From the NCBI GenBank assembly GCA_965661545.1, contig CBFIEF010000034.1, positions 1 through 29,001 on the forward strand: a DNA stretch of 29,001 bases, written 5' to 3'. Source of the stretch: UBA7985 sp965661545 (GTDB lineage: Bacteria > Pseudomonadota > Alphaproteobacteria > UBA7985). Below, piece by piece: positions 7,069-14,666 of this stretch. Both the position numbers and the translations under genes were made by a program. Within the stretch, counting starts at the first letter, position 1. Each line of letters starts with the position of its first letter. Below the pieces are notes generated by a model. It ran no database searches. It had not been told where the DNA came from and saw only the letters and a list, made by a program, of their open reading frames with translations.

Positions 7069-10000
7069 ATGCGTATTTCTCCTTTGGTGACCAATCCACC
7101 TGAAGCTCTCTCCGAGGCTCGGCACGCGGTTTATTCTGGCCTTGGATTGGAGCAGTCTGCTACCGGGCACGGCGACGGGTCTTCATCCGATTGCGGATGT
7201 GAATTGTGCGGGAGCTTGGCTTCCCCAAACGATGACAATGCTTTGGTGCTGGCCGCCGCCCGTACGTTTGGCACTGACATCTCACATGATGATGGCTGTG
7301 CTTGTGGCGCTTGTGCAGCAACAGCAAAGACAACACAGAGCGACTCATTAGCCCCCCATGAAGAAGTGATGTCGTCCTCAGGGCTAAGCCTGAGTAATCC
7401 GCTTCAATCCCTGCATTGGGGCACTAAGCTGGACCTGACAAACAAGGTCGTGAACGTCCACTTTGTGCCGGCTGGTAGCCCCGGGTATTTGCCGACTGGC
7501 GCGGGTACGGTGGCGTGGAATGCCTACGAGATGGCTCAGGCCAAGCTCGCACTCGAAACATTCAGCGACGCCCTCGACATTACCATTGAGTATACCAGCA
7601 GCATCAATGAAGCCGAATTCGTTCTCCATCTACTGGACGGCAACGCGTCGGGTGTTCTCATGAACGGTGCATTGGGGATGATGTTTCCCCCCGGCGAAGG
7701 TTTCGAGGGCTATGGTTTTTTCAACCGTGATGGCTTTGGTTGGTCTTCGTCCGCCGGTGGGGGACTGGACCAAGGTGGGTATGGCTTTATCACCTTGATC
7801 CATGAATTTGGACACGGTTTCGGCTTGGCCCATCCCCACGATACTGGCGGTTCGTCGTCCATTTTGCCGGGTGTCTCAAACAATCAAGATCCTGGGCAGT
7901 TTGACCTCAATCAGGGCGTCTTCACCACCATGAGCTATTATGATGGTTGGCCGGTTGAGAAGGGGACGTCTTACTCGGCTTCCTTTGGCTGGCAATCTAC
8001 GCCGATGAACCTGGATCGAGCCATGCTTCAGCAGCTCTACGGCACGGGCGAGAACAACCAAGGCGAGACCACATTTGTTTTGCCCGCTGGCGCATCAGCT
8101 GGTGTTGATTTTCAGGCGATCTGGGACAGCTCTGGGGTCGATGAGATCGTAAATTCTACGGGTTTGACGTCCACGATTGATTTGAGAGAAGCGTCGATCA
8201 CCCAAGCTGCAAACGGCGCAGGCTACGTTTCTCACATCGGCACGATCTACGGGGGCTTCACCTTGCCGGCCACCGTAGAGATCGAAAACGCCACGGGCGG
8301 AACAGCCGCTGATACCATCTATGGGAACGATTTGGATAACATCATTGATGGCAGTGGAGGCAATGACGATATCCATCACGGCGGGGGTTCGAACATCTAC
8401 ATTGGGGGTGGTGGCAACGATCATGTCTATTTCACCTTACCCTATGGCTCTTACAGTTTCACAACGGTGGATGGCGCGCTGACCGTTGATGATGGGCGCG
8501 GTGCGAGCTCGATTGATTCATCGATCGAAAACCTCGTCTTCAATGGTCAAACCTACTCATACGCAACCGTGCTGAGTTCTTTACCGGGCAACAGCGAGCC
8601 GTTGTTTTCGTCTGGGACTACTGTGAGTTTTGCCGAAAATGGTATCGGCGTGGTCTATACGGCTGGTGCGACGGACAGCGATGACGATGTTCTGACCTAT
8701 GACATTTCTGGTGGCGCAGACGGGGCTGATTTCAGCATCGACAGCGCGGGTGGTCAGCTGATGTTTATCAGCCCGCCGGACTTTGAAGCATCAGCCTCGG
8801 AGGACAATGATAACGACTACGAGGTCGAAATTCGCGTTCGTGATGGCAATGGTGGAACAGCAACGCAGACGCTAACGGTGCGCGTTACGGATGTGAGCGA
8901 AGGAACAGTGCCGACGGAGGTCATCCACGACGGTGTAACCTATGAGCTCATCACGAGCGATGCGTTGAGCTTCGGTGACGCGGAGGCATTCGCGCGCGCA
9001 AAGGGCGGGTATCTGGCCGTTCTGACAGACCCTGCGGAAGCTGATACCGTGTTTGGTATGGTAGACACGTGGTTTCAGGCCAATGCGTCCGCCTACGCAG
9101 TCTCATCCGCGAGTGACGGCGGCTCAGCGTCCTATGTTTGGGTTGGAGCTGGCGATTTTTCACGGGAAGGGATCTGGAAGTGGTCCAACGATAATCTGTT
9201 AGACGCTACCTATGCGAACTGGGGAGGCAGTGATCCGGGCGAGCCTACTGGTAGAGCCCAAGACGCTTTGGGAATGGCGCTTCAGCCCTGGCCCTATGAA
9301 AACCCACCCTATAGTGGCGCGGCGGGTGAGTGGAACGACATCCGCGACAGTAACCTGCTCTATTTCGTTGTCGAATATGGCGATGATCAGGTTCTGGAAA
9401 CCAATGGTAGCGTCGAGCCGCATTCCATTCCTTGGCTGGGCTATGAGGTGCAAGGCAGTAGCGGCGACCCAATCGAGCTGACCGATCGTCGTGGCACCTT
9501 GATTTCAAAACGCACCACCCTGACCCAAGCTGAAAATGATGGTGAAACAGGCTTCCTTGCCCTTGAGCAAAGCGCAACTCGGAGAGGGGAGGTGCGCTAC
9601 TCCGTTCACCAGTTCGACAGCGAAGGCGCTGCCGTTGGCCGGCCAAAGTCGCTGGGCACGTCGGATGCTCTATTGGTGGATTGGGAAGACGATTTTGGGA
9701 TCGATCTGAACGGCGACGGTGACATCGGACATACTCTGCATGAAATTGAGAGTGCCGGTGATGTCACCCTGAGCAGTTCGACCTCAGGAGGATATGCGAT
9801 CAACCATGATGGTGGGGGTGACATTGATCTGACGGACCGGCGCGGAAAGGTCATTCAGCAAAGCAGCCGTTTTGACTTTGAACATGCGGAAGCCAGCAAC
9901 AATGGTGGTTATGACGTCTTGGTTAACATGCCGCGGCGCGGCGTTGAAAACTATCGGGTCCGCCACTTTGACAGCAGTGGCGAAGAGGTGGGACGGGCGA

Positions 10001-10830
10001 CGTCTATCGGTACTTCAGAACCTCGATTGGTGGATTGGGAAGACGATTTTGAGATTGATCTGAACGGGGACGGCGACATTGGTCATACTCTGAATCAAAT
10101 TGAGAGCGTGGGTGACGTAACCCTTAGCAGCTCGACCTCCGGGGGCTTTACAATCAACCACGGGGGGCTTGATGATCTTGAGCTGGTGGACCTGCGTGGT
10201 CCGGCGATTAAGCAGAGCAAGCGGTATGAATTCGTGCATGCTGAAGACAACAGCAGCGGCGGCTATGACGTCTTGGTTAACTCGCCGCGTCGAGGTGATG
10301 ATAGTTACAAAGTCCGGCACTTCGATAGCAATGGTCAGGAGGTGGGGCGAGCGACGTCTATCAGAACCTCAGAGCCGCTTTTGGTGGATTGGGAGGATGA
10401 CTTTGAGGTCGATCTGAACGCCGACACCAACATTGGCCATTTGCTCACTGAAATCGAGCGTGACGGTGACGTGATCCTGAGTAGCTCAACATCAGGAGGG
10501 TATTCAATCAATCACGATGGAGAGGGAGACCTTGATCTGGTGGATCGGCGGGGAAGGGTCATCCAGCAAAGCAGCCGTTACGATTTTGAGCACGTGGAGG
10601 AAACCACCAGCGGCGGCTACGACGCTTTGGTAAACTCGCCGCGTCGCGGTGTCGATCACTACAAAGTTCGCCACTTTGACAGCAATGGCGAAGAGGTGGG
10701 GCGATCGACGTTTATTGGAAACTCCGAAAGCGCTTTGATCGCTTGGGAGGATATTTTCGAAGCCGATCTCAACGACGATTCCGCCATTGGCAGGTTCCAG
10801 AGCGGAAGCTTGGATGTTGAGCTGATCTAG
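7069..10830 (+). CDS. Mosaic secreted M10-type metalloprotease with cadherin-like, C-type-lectin and 118-aa repeat domains
   Basis: This 1253-aa acidic protein is probably exported by a type I (ABC) system, because there is no N-terminal hydrophobic signal. Domains in order: a propeptide-like region (1-110) with two CxCxxC motifs (C42, C44, C47; C77, C79, C82); a metalloprotease (about 115-330) with the zinc site H245-E246-x2-H249-x5-H255 (HEFGHGFGLAH) and a Met-turn TTMSYY (M288, Y290), both as in serralysins; a short glycine/aspartate beta-roll (about 418-452); a cadherin-like domain (about 510-610); a C-type-lectin-like domain (about 615-772, with WVGAGD, EPT and WND motifs); and four 118-aa repeats to the C terminus. 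All six cysteines lie in the first 82 residues. The start ATG has AGGG about 10 bp upstream. It probably degrades or binds extracellular polymers. No transporter genes are adjacent. Confidence 0.85.
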   Translation: MRISPLVTNPPEALSEARHAVYSGLGLEQSATGHGDGSSSDCGCELCGSLASPNDDNALVLAAARTFGTDISHDDGCACGACAATAKTTQSDSLAPHEEVMSSSGLSLSNPLQSLHWGTKLDLTNKVVNVHFVPAGSPGYLPTGAGTVAWNAYEMAQAKLALETFSDALDITIEYTSSINEAEFVLHLLDGNASGVLMNGALGMMFPPGEGFEGYGFFNRDGFGWSSSAGGGLDQGGYGFITLIHEFGHGFGLAHPHDTGGSSSILPGVSNNQDPGQFDLNQGVFTTMSYYDGWPVEKGTSYSASFGWQSTPMNLDRAMLQQLYGTGENNQGETTFVLPAGASAGVDFQAIWDSSGVDEIVNSTGLTSTIDLREASITQAANGAGYVSHIGTIYGGFTLPATVEIENATGGTAADTIYGNDLDNIIDGSGGNDDIHHGGGSNIYIGGGGNDHVYFTLPYGSYSFTTVDGALTVDDGRGASSIDSSIENLVFNGQTYSYATVLSSLPGNSEPLFSSGTTVSFAENGIGVVYTAGATDSDDDVLTYDISGGADGADFSIDSAGGQLMFISPPDFEASASEDNDNDYEVEIRVRDGNGGTATQTLTVRVTDVSEGTVPTEVIHDGVTYELITSDALSFGDAEAFARAKGGYLAVLTDPAEADTVFGMVDTWFQANASAYAVSSASDGGSASYVWVGAGDFSREGIWKWSNDNLLDATYANWGGSDPGEPTGRAQDALGMALQPWPYENPPYSGAAGEWNDIRDSNLLYFVVEYGDDQVLETNGSVEPHSIPWLGYEVQGSSGDPIELTDRRGTLISKRTTLTQAENDGETGFLALEQSATRRGEVRYSVHQFDSEGAAVGRPKSLGTSDALLVDWEDDFGIDLNGDGDIGHTLHEIESAGDVTLSSSTSGGYAINHDGGGDIDLTDRRGKVIQQSSRFDFEHAEASNNGGYDVLVNMPRRGVENYRVRHFDSSGEEVGRATSIGTSEPRLVDWEDDFEIDLNGDGDIGHTLNQIESVGDVTLSSSTSGGFTINHGGLDDLELVDLRGPAIKQSKRYEFVHAEDNSSGGYDVLVNSPRRGDDSYKVRHFDSNGQEVGRATSIRTSEPLLVDWEDDFEVDLNADTNIGHLLTEIERDGDVILSSSTSGGYSINHDGEGDLDLVDRRGRVIQQSSRYDFEHVEETTSGGYDALVNSPRRGVDHYKVRHFDSNGEEVGRSTFIGNSESALIAWEDIFEADLNDDSAIGRFQSGSLDVELI
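9439..10827 (+). repeat. Four tandem 118-aa (354-bp) repeats at the C terminus of the metalloprotease
   Basis: The landmark W-E-D recurs at residues 872, 990, 1108 and 1226, exactly 118 apart. Each unit has a (D/E)L(T/V)D-R-G segment, a GGYD(V/A)LVN..RRG segment in units 2-4, an (R/K)VRHFDS-G-EVGR segment and a DLN-x-D calcium-loop-like motif. The layout recalls Trp-rich C-terminal repeats (Pfam W_rich_C type) of cyanobacteria and rhizobia, but the central part differs. The DNA copies are similar but not identical, so the duplication is not recent. Confidence 0.85.
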
Positions 10831-10844
10831 ATCAGATCACCTCA
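10818..10844. terminator. Possible stem-loop between convergent genes
   Basis: TGAGCTGAT (10818-10826) and ATCACCTCA (10836-10844) pair with one mismatch across the metalloprotease stop codon. A 12-bp perfect palindrome TGATCTAGATCA lies inside. There is no T tract, so its role as a terminator is uncertain. Confidence 0.3.
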
Positions 10845-10847
10845 AAA

Positions 10848-12080
10848 TCAGAGGACTTCATCGAGTGCGCCAATCAGCGCTGTGACGTCCTCTTTGCGTG
10901 TGTAGTGGACGAAAGACAGCCGGAGGACGCCATGATCGGGATCGATCCCAAGCCCCTCTAGGCATCGAACGCCGTAGAAATCACCGCCACCGGCCATTAC
11001 ACCCCGGCTGGCCAACGCTGCCGCAAGGGTTTCGGCGCGGGTTTGGGAGTGCACAGCAACGGTTGGCGCTTTCGCCTCGGCTTCTTTTGGGCCAATCAAA
11101 CGCACTGAATTTCGGTCTGCGAGATAGTCTAGCAGCGGTTGCAGGGCCTCGGTTTCATAAGCGCGCGATAAGTCATGCACCGCTTCTGCCTGTGCTGTCA
11201 GGGACGCCTCGGCGCTGCCGAAATGATGCGCGTACAGCGCTTCCAAGTAATCGACCATTCCGGCGCTGGCCGCGATTTGCGCGTGATCCGGGCCGGCAGG
11301 CGTGAACTTCTTGGTGCGGTAGCCAGCGTTAAAGTAGTGCGCTTGCGAAGGAAGGGCGTCGGCCAGAGCGTGTCGTACCACCATAATTCCCTGATGCGGA
11401 CCAAAAGTCTTGTAGGCCGAAAACAGGTAAATGTCTGGGCCGAGCGCATGCACGTTCGGGATGCCGTGCGGCGCGTAGCTCACGCCGTCTACGCACGAAT
11501 AAGCACCTGCTGCGCGGACTTTTTCGCAAATCGTTGCGACAGCGTTGGGTGCTCCGACAATGTTGGAGCAATGCGGGAAGCACACGAGCTTAACCTGATC
11601 GTCCATCATGTTCTCAAGATCGCGCACGTCGAGCATGCCGGTTTCTGGGTTCAGCTTCCATTCGCGAACGTCGATGCCAAGCTTGTCTAAGCGCCGCCAT
11701 GGGCCGGTGTTAGCCTCGTGATCCTGATTGGTTACGATGATTGCATCGCCTGCGCTCAGCATCTCGCCAAAGGCTTTGGAAAGCACGTACGTGTTTTGCG
11801 TGGTGGATGGACCAAAGGAGACTTCGTCGGCTTGGACGCCCATTGCAGCGGCAAGACGCGTCTGGGCCTCGTCCATTTCTTCACCGCCCAAACGGGACGC
11901 TTCGTAGGGACCGTAGGGCTGCACTTTGCGCTGGGTGTAAAAGCGCGTCAGGCGGTCGACGACCTGCCGACACGTATAGGAGCCACCCGCGTTCTCGAAG
12001 AACAACTGACCGTCCAGCGAAGGCTGTTCAAAGGCAGGGAACTGCGCGCGGACAAAGTCCAAGTCGAGAGAAGGGCTCAT
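10848..12080 (-). CDS. Cysteine-desulfurase-like class V aminotransferase
   Basis: This 410-aa PLP enzyme is of the aminotransferase class V fold and resembles the VC1184-type cysteine-desulfurase-like subfamily. The PLP lysine is K224 in LFSAYKTFGPHQG, D198 (CVDGVSYAPHG) should contact the pyridine nitrogen, and H121 (NQDHEANTGPW) should stack on the cofactor. The C-terminal RLSFVHYTRKEDV segment is typical of the subfamily. It is not IscS/SufS by context, as no isc or suf genes are near. It follows the RpiR regulator by 73 bp on the same strand, so the regulator may control it. The substrate is unknown; desulfurase, selenocysteine-lyase-like or kynureninase-like chemistry are all possible. 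Confidence 0.8.
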   Translation of the reverse strand: MSPSLDLDFVRAQFPAFEQPSLDGQLFFENAGGSYTCRQVVDRLTRFYTQRKVQPYGPYEASRLGGEEMDEAQTRLAAAMGVQADEVSFGPSTTQNTYVLSKAFGEMLSAGDAIIVTNQDHEANTGPWRRLDKLGIDVREWKLNPETGMLDVRDLENMMDDQVKLVCFPHCSNIVGAPNAVATICEKVRAAGAYSCVDGVSYAPHGIPNVHALGPDIYLFSAYKTFGPHQGIMVVRHALADALPSQAHYFNAGYRTKKFTPAGPDHAQIAASAGMVDYLEALYAHHFGSAEASLTAQAEAVHDLSRAYETEALQPLLDYLADRNSVRLIGPKEAEAKAPTVAVHSQTRAETLAAALASRGVMAGGGDFYGVRCLEGLGIDPDHGVLRLSFVHYTRKEDVTALIGALDEVL

Positions 12081-12153
12081 GGTGTTTCGGCTCCAATGTA
12101 CTAAAAATCCCGCACACCGTACTGATATGGAGGGCTTCGCCTAGTTGCTGGGG

Positions 12154-12993
12154 TTAGGCTTGATTATTTTTCTCGGTCAGCTTCAAGCCAAGCGATACCA
12201 CAAGCGCCTGGCACAAGCACATGGCACCAGAAATCAGACGGAAACCGTGGGTTTCTTGGCTGTCCGTTTCGAAGCAAAGATCCGACTTCGCGGCGAGGGG
12301 CGATAGCGGACCATCGGTTATGGCGATGATCGGGCGGCCTGCGGCAGATACGGCAGTGATGGCGTCGGTGACTTCTGGGGCATAGGGCGGGTAGGAAATC
12401 ACCACCAGCAAGTCCTTCGCACCAATCATCTGGGTCTGCTGCAACGCCATGCCGCCTGTGCCGTCAATGATGTGCGCCGGGACGCCAAAGCCAGTGAGGT
12501 TATAGGCGAGGTAGGTCGCGACAGGGAAGGAACGGCGCATCCCCATGACGTGAACGCGCTCGGCAGTGGACAGCATCGCAACCGCGCGACGCATGTCGTC
12601 AGCAGTGACTTCGGATTCCAGAATTGACAGCGCTTCGCGGGAGCTGGCGATGAAGTCGGACAGGACGCCAACGGGTTCCTTGGGCGCTTTGTCTGCTGCC
12701 TCAGTGATCCGTTCCTTGTAGGTGGGCGTGCGCGCAACCAAGCGGGCGCGCAGGACGCGCTGCATATCGGTGAACCCGGTGAAGCCCAAGGCCTGCGCAA
12801 AGCGTACCATGGTTGGCGGACGCACGTTGGCGGCCAGCGATAGTTCTGCGACGGTTTCGAGTGCTGCCCGGTTAGGATGTTGCACAATGAACTCAGCCAC
12901 CAACCTCAATTGGGGAGACAGGCCGTCAAAGCGGTCTGACAGCACGCGACGAAATGCATCGTAAGTCGCGGGGGCTTCCTGAGTCAGGGTCAT
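12154..12993 (-). CDS. MurR/RpiR-family transcriptional regulator
   Basis: This 279-aa cytoplasmic DNA-binding protein has an N-terminal RpiR-type helix-turn-helix (about 10-85, including AALETVAELSLAANVRPPTM and VRFAQALGFTGFTDMQR) and a C-terminal SIS sugar-phosphate-binding domain (about 115-260, including HVMGMRRSF and DLLVVISYPPYAPE). Such regulators usually sense sugar phosphates or sialic/muramic-type sugars. I chose the ATG at 12991-12993, preceded by GGAA about 10 bp upstream; a TTG five codons earlier is less likely. It lies 50 bp behind the lipoprotein gene and 73 bp ahead of the PLP enzyme, both on the same strand. The target genes and ligand cannot be told from sequence. Confidence 0.88.
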   Translation of the reverse strand: MTLTQEAPATYDAFRRVLSDRFDGLSPQLRLVAEFIVQHPNRAALETVAELSLAANVRPPTMVRFAQALGFTGFTDMQRVLRARLVARTPTYKERITEAADKAPKEPVGVLSDFIASSREALSILESEVTADDMRRAVAMLSTAERVHVMGMRRSFPVATYLAYNLTGFGVPAHIIDGTGGMALQQTQMIGAKDLLVVISYPPYAPEVTDAITAVSAAGRPIIAITDGPLSPLAAKSDLCFETDSQETHGFRLISGAMCLCQALVVSLGLKLTEKNNQA

Positions 12994-13043
12994 GGTGCGG
13001 GTTTCCAAAACAGACAGCGATTAAGCGGTTTGCACCGGCTCGA

Positions 13044-14420
13044 TTACTGGGTGACAATTGTCCCCGGTATCGATTGCAAACCACTAAGAACAACAAAGCC
13101 CGGATCGGTACTTGGGGTCAAGCTGGTCGCCGCAGGGAAAGCGCCAGCGTCGGTCACCCGAATGGGCAAATATCCGCTATCAACATTGCCAAACGCGCCC
13201 CCTTGGCCCAGCACACGCAGCCGGATTGCAAGTTGGTTGGTTGGCGGCAAATCGACCTTCAGCGGCAACAGCGCCAGCTTCGCAAACTCTTCTTGCCGGG
13301 TGGTGCTTTGACCGGGCTGTAACGTGACGGGCGCGGCAATGCCTTGCCGGTCGAGGTTGTAGGCCACGTCCATCGTCAAGCTCGCCCAAACGGAGCCGGT
13401 CCAGCGGAAGACCTCGAACGGAGGAAACCGGTTCAACAGATTTTCGGGCTGGAACGAGATGGACTGTGAGCCCAGGTTGCGCATGGTCATGGCTACGCTG
13501 TTGGTTGATGGTCCGTACATCTGCCCGATGGCAACAGCAGAGGGGTAGGTGAGCGTAAACTCGATGTTTCCGCTGCGGAACTGCGCGTATCCGGGGCGGA
13601 ACGTGCCTGTTGTCGGGCGCTGGGCCAGCAACTGGCTTCCGCCGTAGATTGGGATTGCCGCTTGGTTGGTCCGCAGCGTTGCACGAGGAAGCGCGGCCAT
13701 ATCGAAGCTGTTTCCTGAACTGTTCGGGCCATCGTCCGGAACGCTGACAGCCACTGCGGGGCTCGTGCCGACGGCCGTAATGCCGGGTGTTGGACGCAAG
13801 CCCCTGACGGCATCAGCGCGCCCTTCGAAGTAGGGCGTTTGCAGGTCAGCGCGCTCAGTAGTGGTGTGTTGGATCACGTCGCCACCATTGGCCATGAGCG
13901 CGAGCGCATCGGCGCTGGAAAGGACTTGAAACCCCGCACCAGTGCCATCGATCGAGCTTACAATCGGCGCGCGCACCATGCCAGCATCTGCGGTGCTCGA
14001 CCCCAGGAGACCGTTGAGGGAATCAGCAACCAAGCCGATGGAAGCGCCACTGCCGCCCATCTGGCTTGGGGAGACGTCCAAGGCCGCATCCAGCAAGGCC
14101 GCGTCTGCGCTGTTCACGCCTGTCGCTGCTGCTTGATCCAACAGACCAACAGAAGGTGCCTGCATCTGCTGCGGCGCTGCTGCAATCGCCTGTTCCACCG
14201 GCCGCGTCGCAGAGAAGGCCAATCCCGGAGAAGGCGCTGTGGCGGCCATGGTGGTTGTGCTTGATGGCATATAGCCCGCCATGGGGTTGCCCAATTGCTC
14301 ATCGCTGAAGTCGGGGATGATCGCATCCCGCAGCGGGTCTATGGCGCCACAGCCTGCCAGTAGAATACTGCTGGTAAAAAGAATGACTGCCGTCCGCAAC
14401 GTGCGAGAGCTGTGCTTCAT
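13044..14420 (-). CDS. Predicted lipoprotein of unknown function
   Basis: The 458-aa protein starts with a lipoprotein signal: positive MKHSSRTLRT, a hydrophobic stretch, then the lipobox LAGC with the lipidated cysteine at C24. Residues about 40-230 are rich in Ala, Ser, Thr and Gly and look disordered. The C-terminal part (about 260-450) is richer in beta-strand pattern (for example NIEFTLTYPSAVAIGQ and NQLAIRLRVLG) and may form a beta-sandwich. I do not recognise a family. The ATG at 14418-14420 is preceded by AAGGAAG at good spacing; an in-frame start 54 bp upstream lacks one and would bury the signal peptide. It is followed at 50 bp by the RpiR gene. Probably attached to the outer membrane. 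Confidence 0.75.
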   Translation of the reverse strand: MKHSSRTLRTAVILFTSSILLAGCGAIDPLRDAIIPDFSDEQLGNPMAGYMPSSTTTMAATAPSPGLAFSATRPVEQAIAAAPQQMQAPSVGLLDQAAATGVNSADAALLDAALDVSPSQMGGSGASIGLVADSLNGLLGSSTADAGMVRAPIVSSIDGTGAGFQVLSSADALALMANGGDVIQHTTTERADLQTPYFEGRADAVRGLRPTPGITAVGTSPAVAVSVPDDGPNSSGNSFDMAALPRATLRTNQAAIPIYGGSQLLAQRPTTGTFRPGYAQFRSGNIEFTLTYPSAVAIGQMYGPSTNSVAMTMRNLGSQSISFQPENLLNRFPPFEVFRWTGSVWASLTMDVAYNLDRQGIAAPVTLQPGQSTTRQEEFAKLALLPLKVDLPPTNQLAIRLRVLGQGGAFGNVDSGYLPIRVTDAGAFPAATSLTPSTDPGFVVLSGLQSIPGTIVTQ

Positions 14421-14542
14421 TTCGTGCTTCCTTAACCCAAAACAGGGGTTTGGCTCGGTAAATACGCTTTTCAATGCAAAGATGATACCGACATCTGTAC
14501 CTGTTCAGCGTGAAATTCTCTGCGCAAGTTAACCGTAAGTCC

Positions 14543-14573
14543 CCCACCTTCGCAAATGAAGTGGGTTTTGTTG
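14543..14573 (+). terminator. Stem-loop with T run, plus-strand orientation
   Basis: CCCAC-C-TTC (14543-14551) pairs with GAAGTGGG (14558-14565) around a GCAAAT loop with one bulge, followed by TTTTGTTG. It would end plus-strand transcripts, but no plus-strand gene precedes it; it may limit antisense transcription or act in the lipoprotein leader. Confidence 0.3.
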
Positions 14574-14604
14574 TGATTGTGGCTCCTGCAGCGTGCTGAG
14601 CAAC

Positions 14605-14640
14605 AAAAAAGGCCCGGAGCTGTGCCCCGAGCCTTTTTTT
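14605..14640 (-). terminator. Rho-independent terminator of aconitase
   Basis: A6-GGCCCGGAGC-TGTG-CCCCGAGCC-T7 forms a strong hairpin with A and T tracts on both sides, so it can work in both directions. It lies 26 bp after the aconitase stop on the minus strand, where the U tract is intact. Confidence 0.85.
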
Positions 14641-14666
14641 GTCAATTCAAGCCTTAGCGTGAACGC

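Noticed and set aside
6401..10830. Genomic island inserted at tRNA-Thr
   Set aside because: No integrase, transposase or duplicated tRNA 3' end found in the window; kept only as a possibility in the findings.
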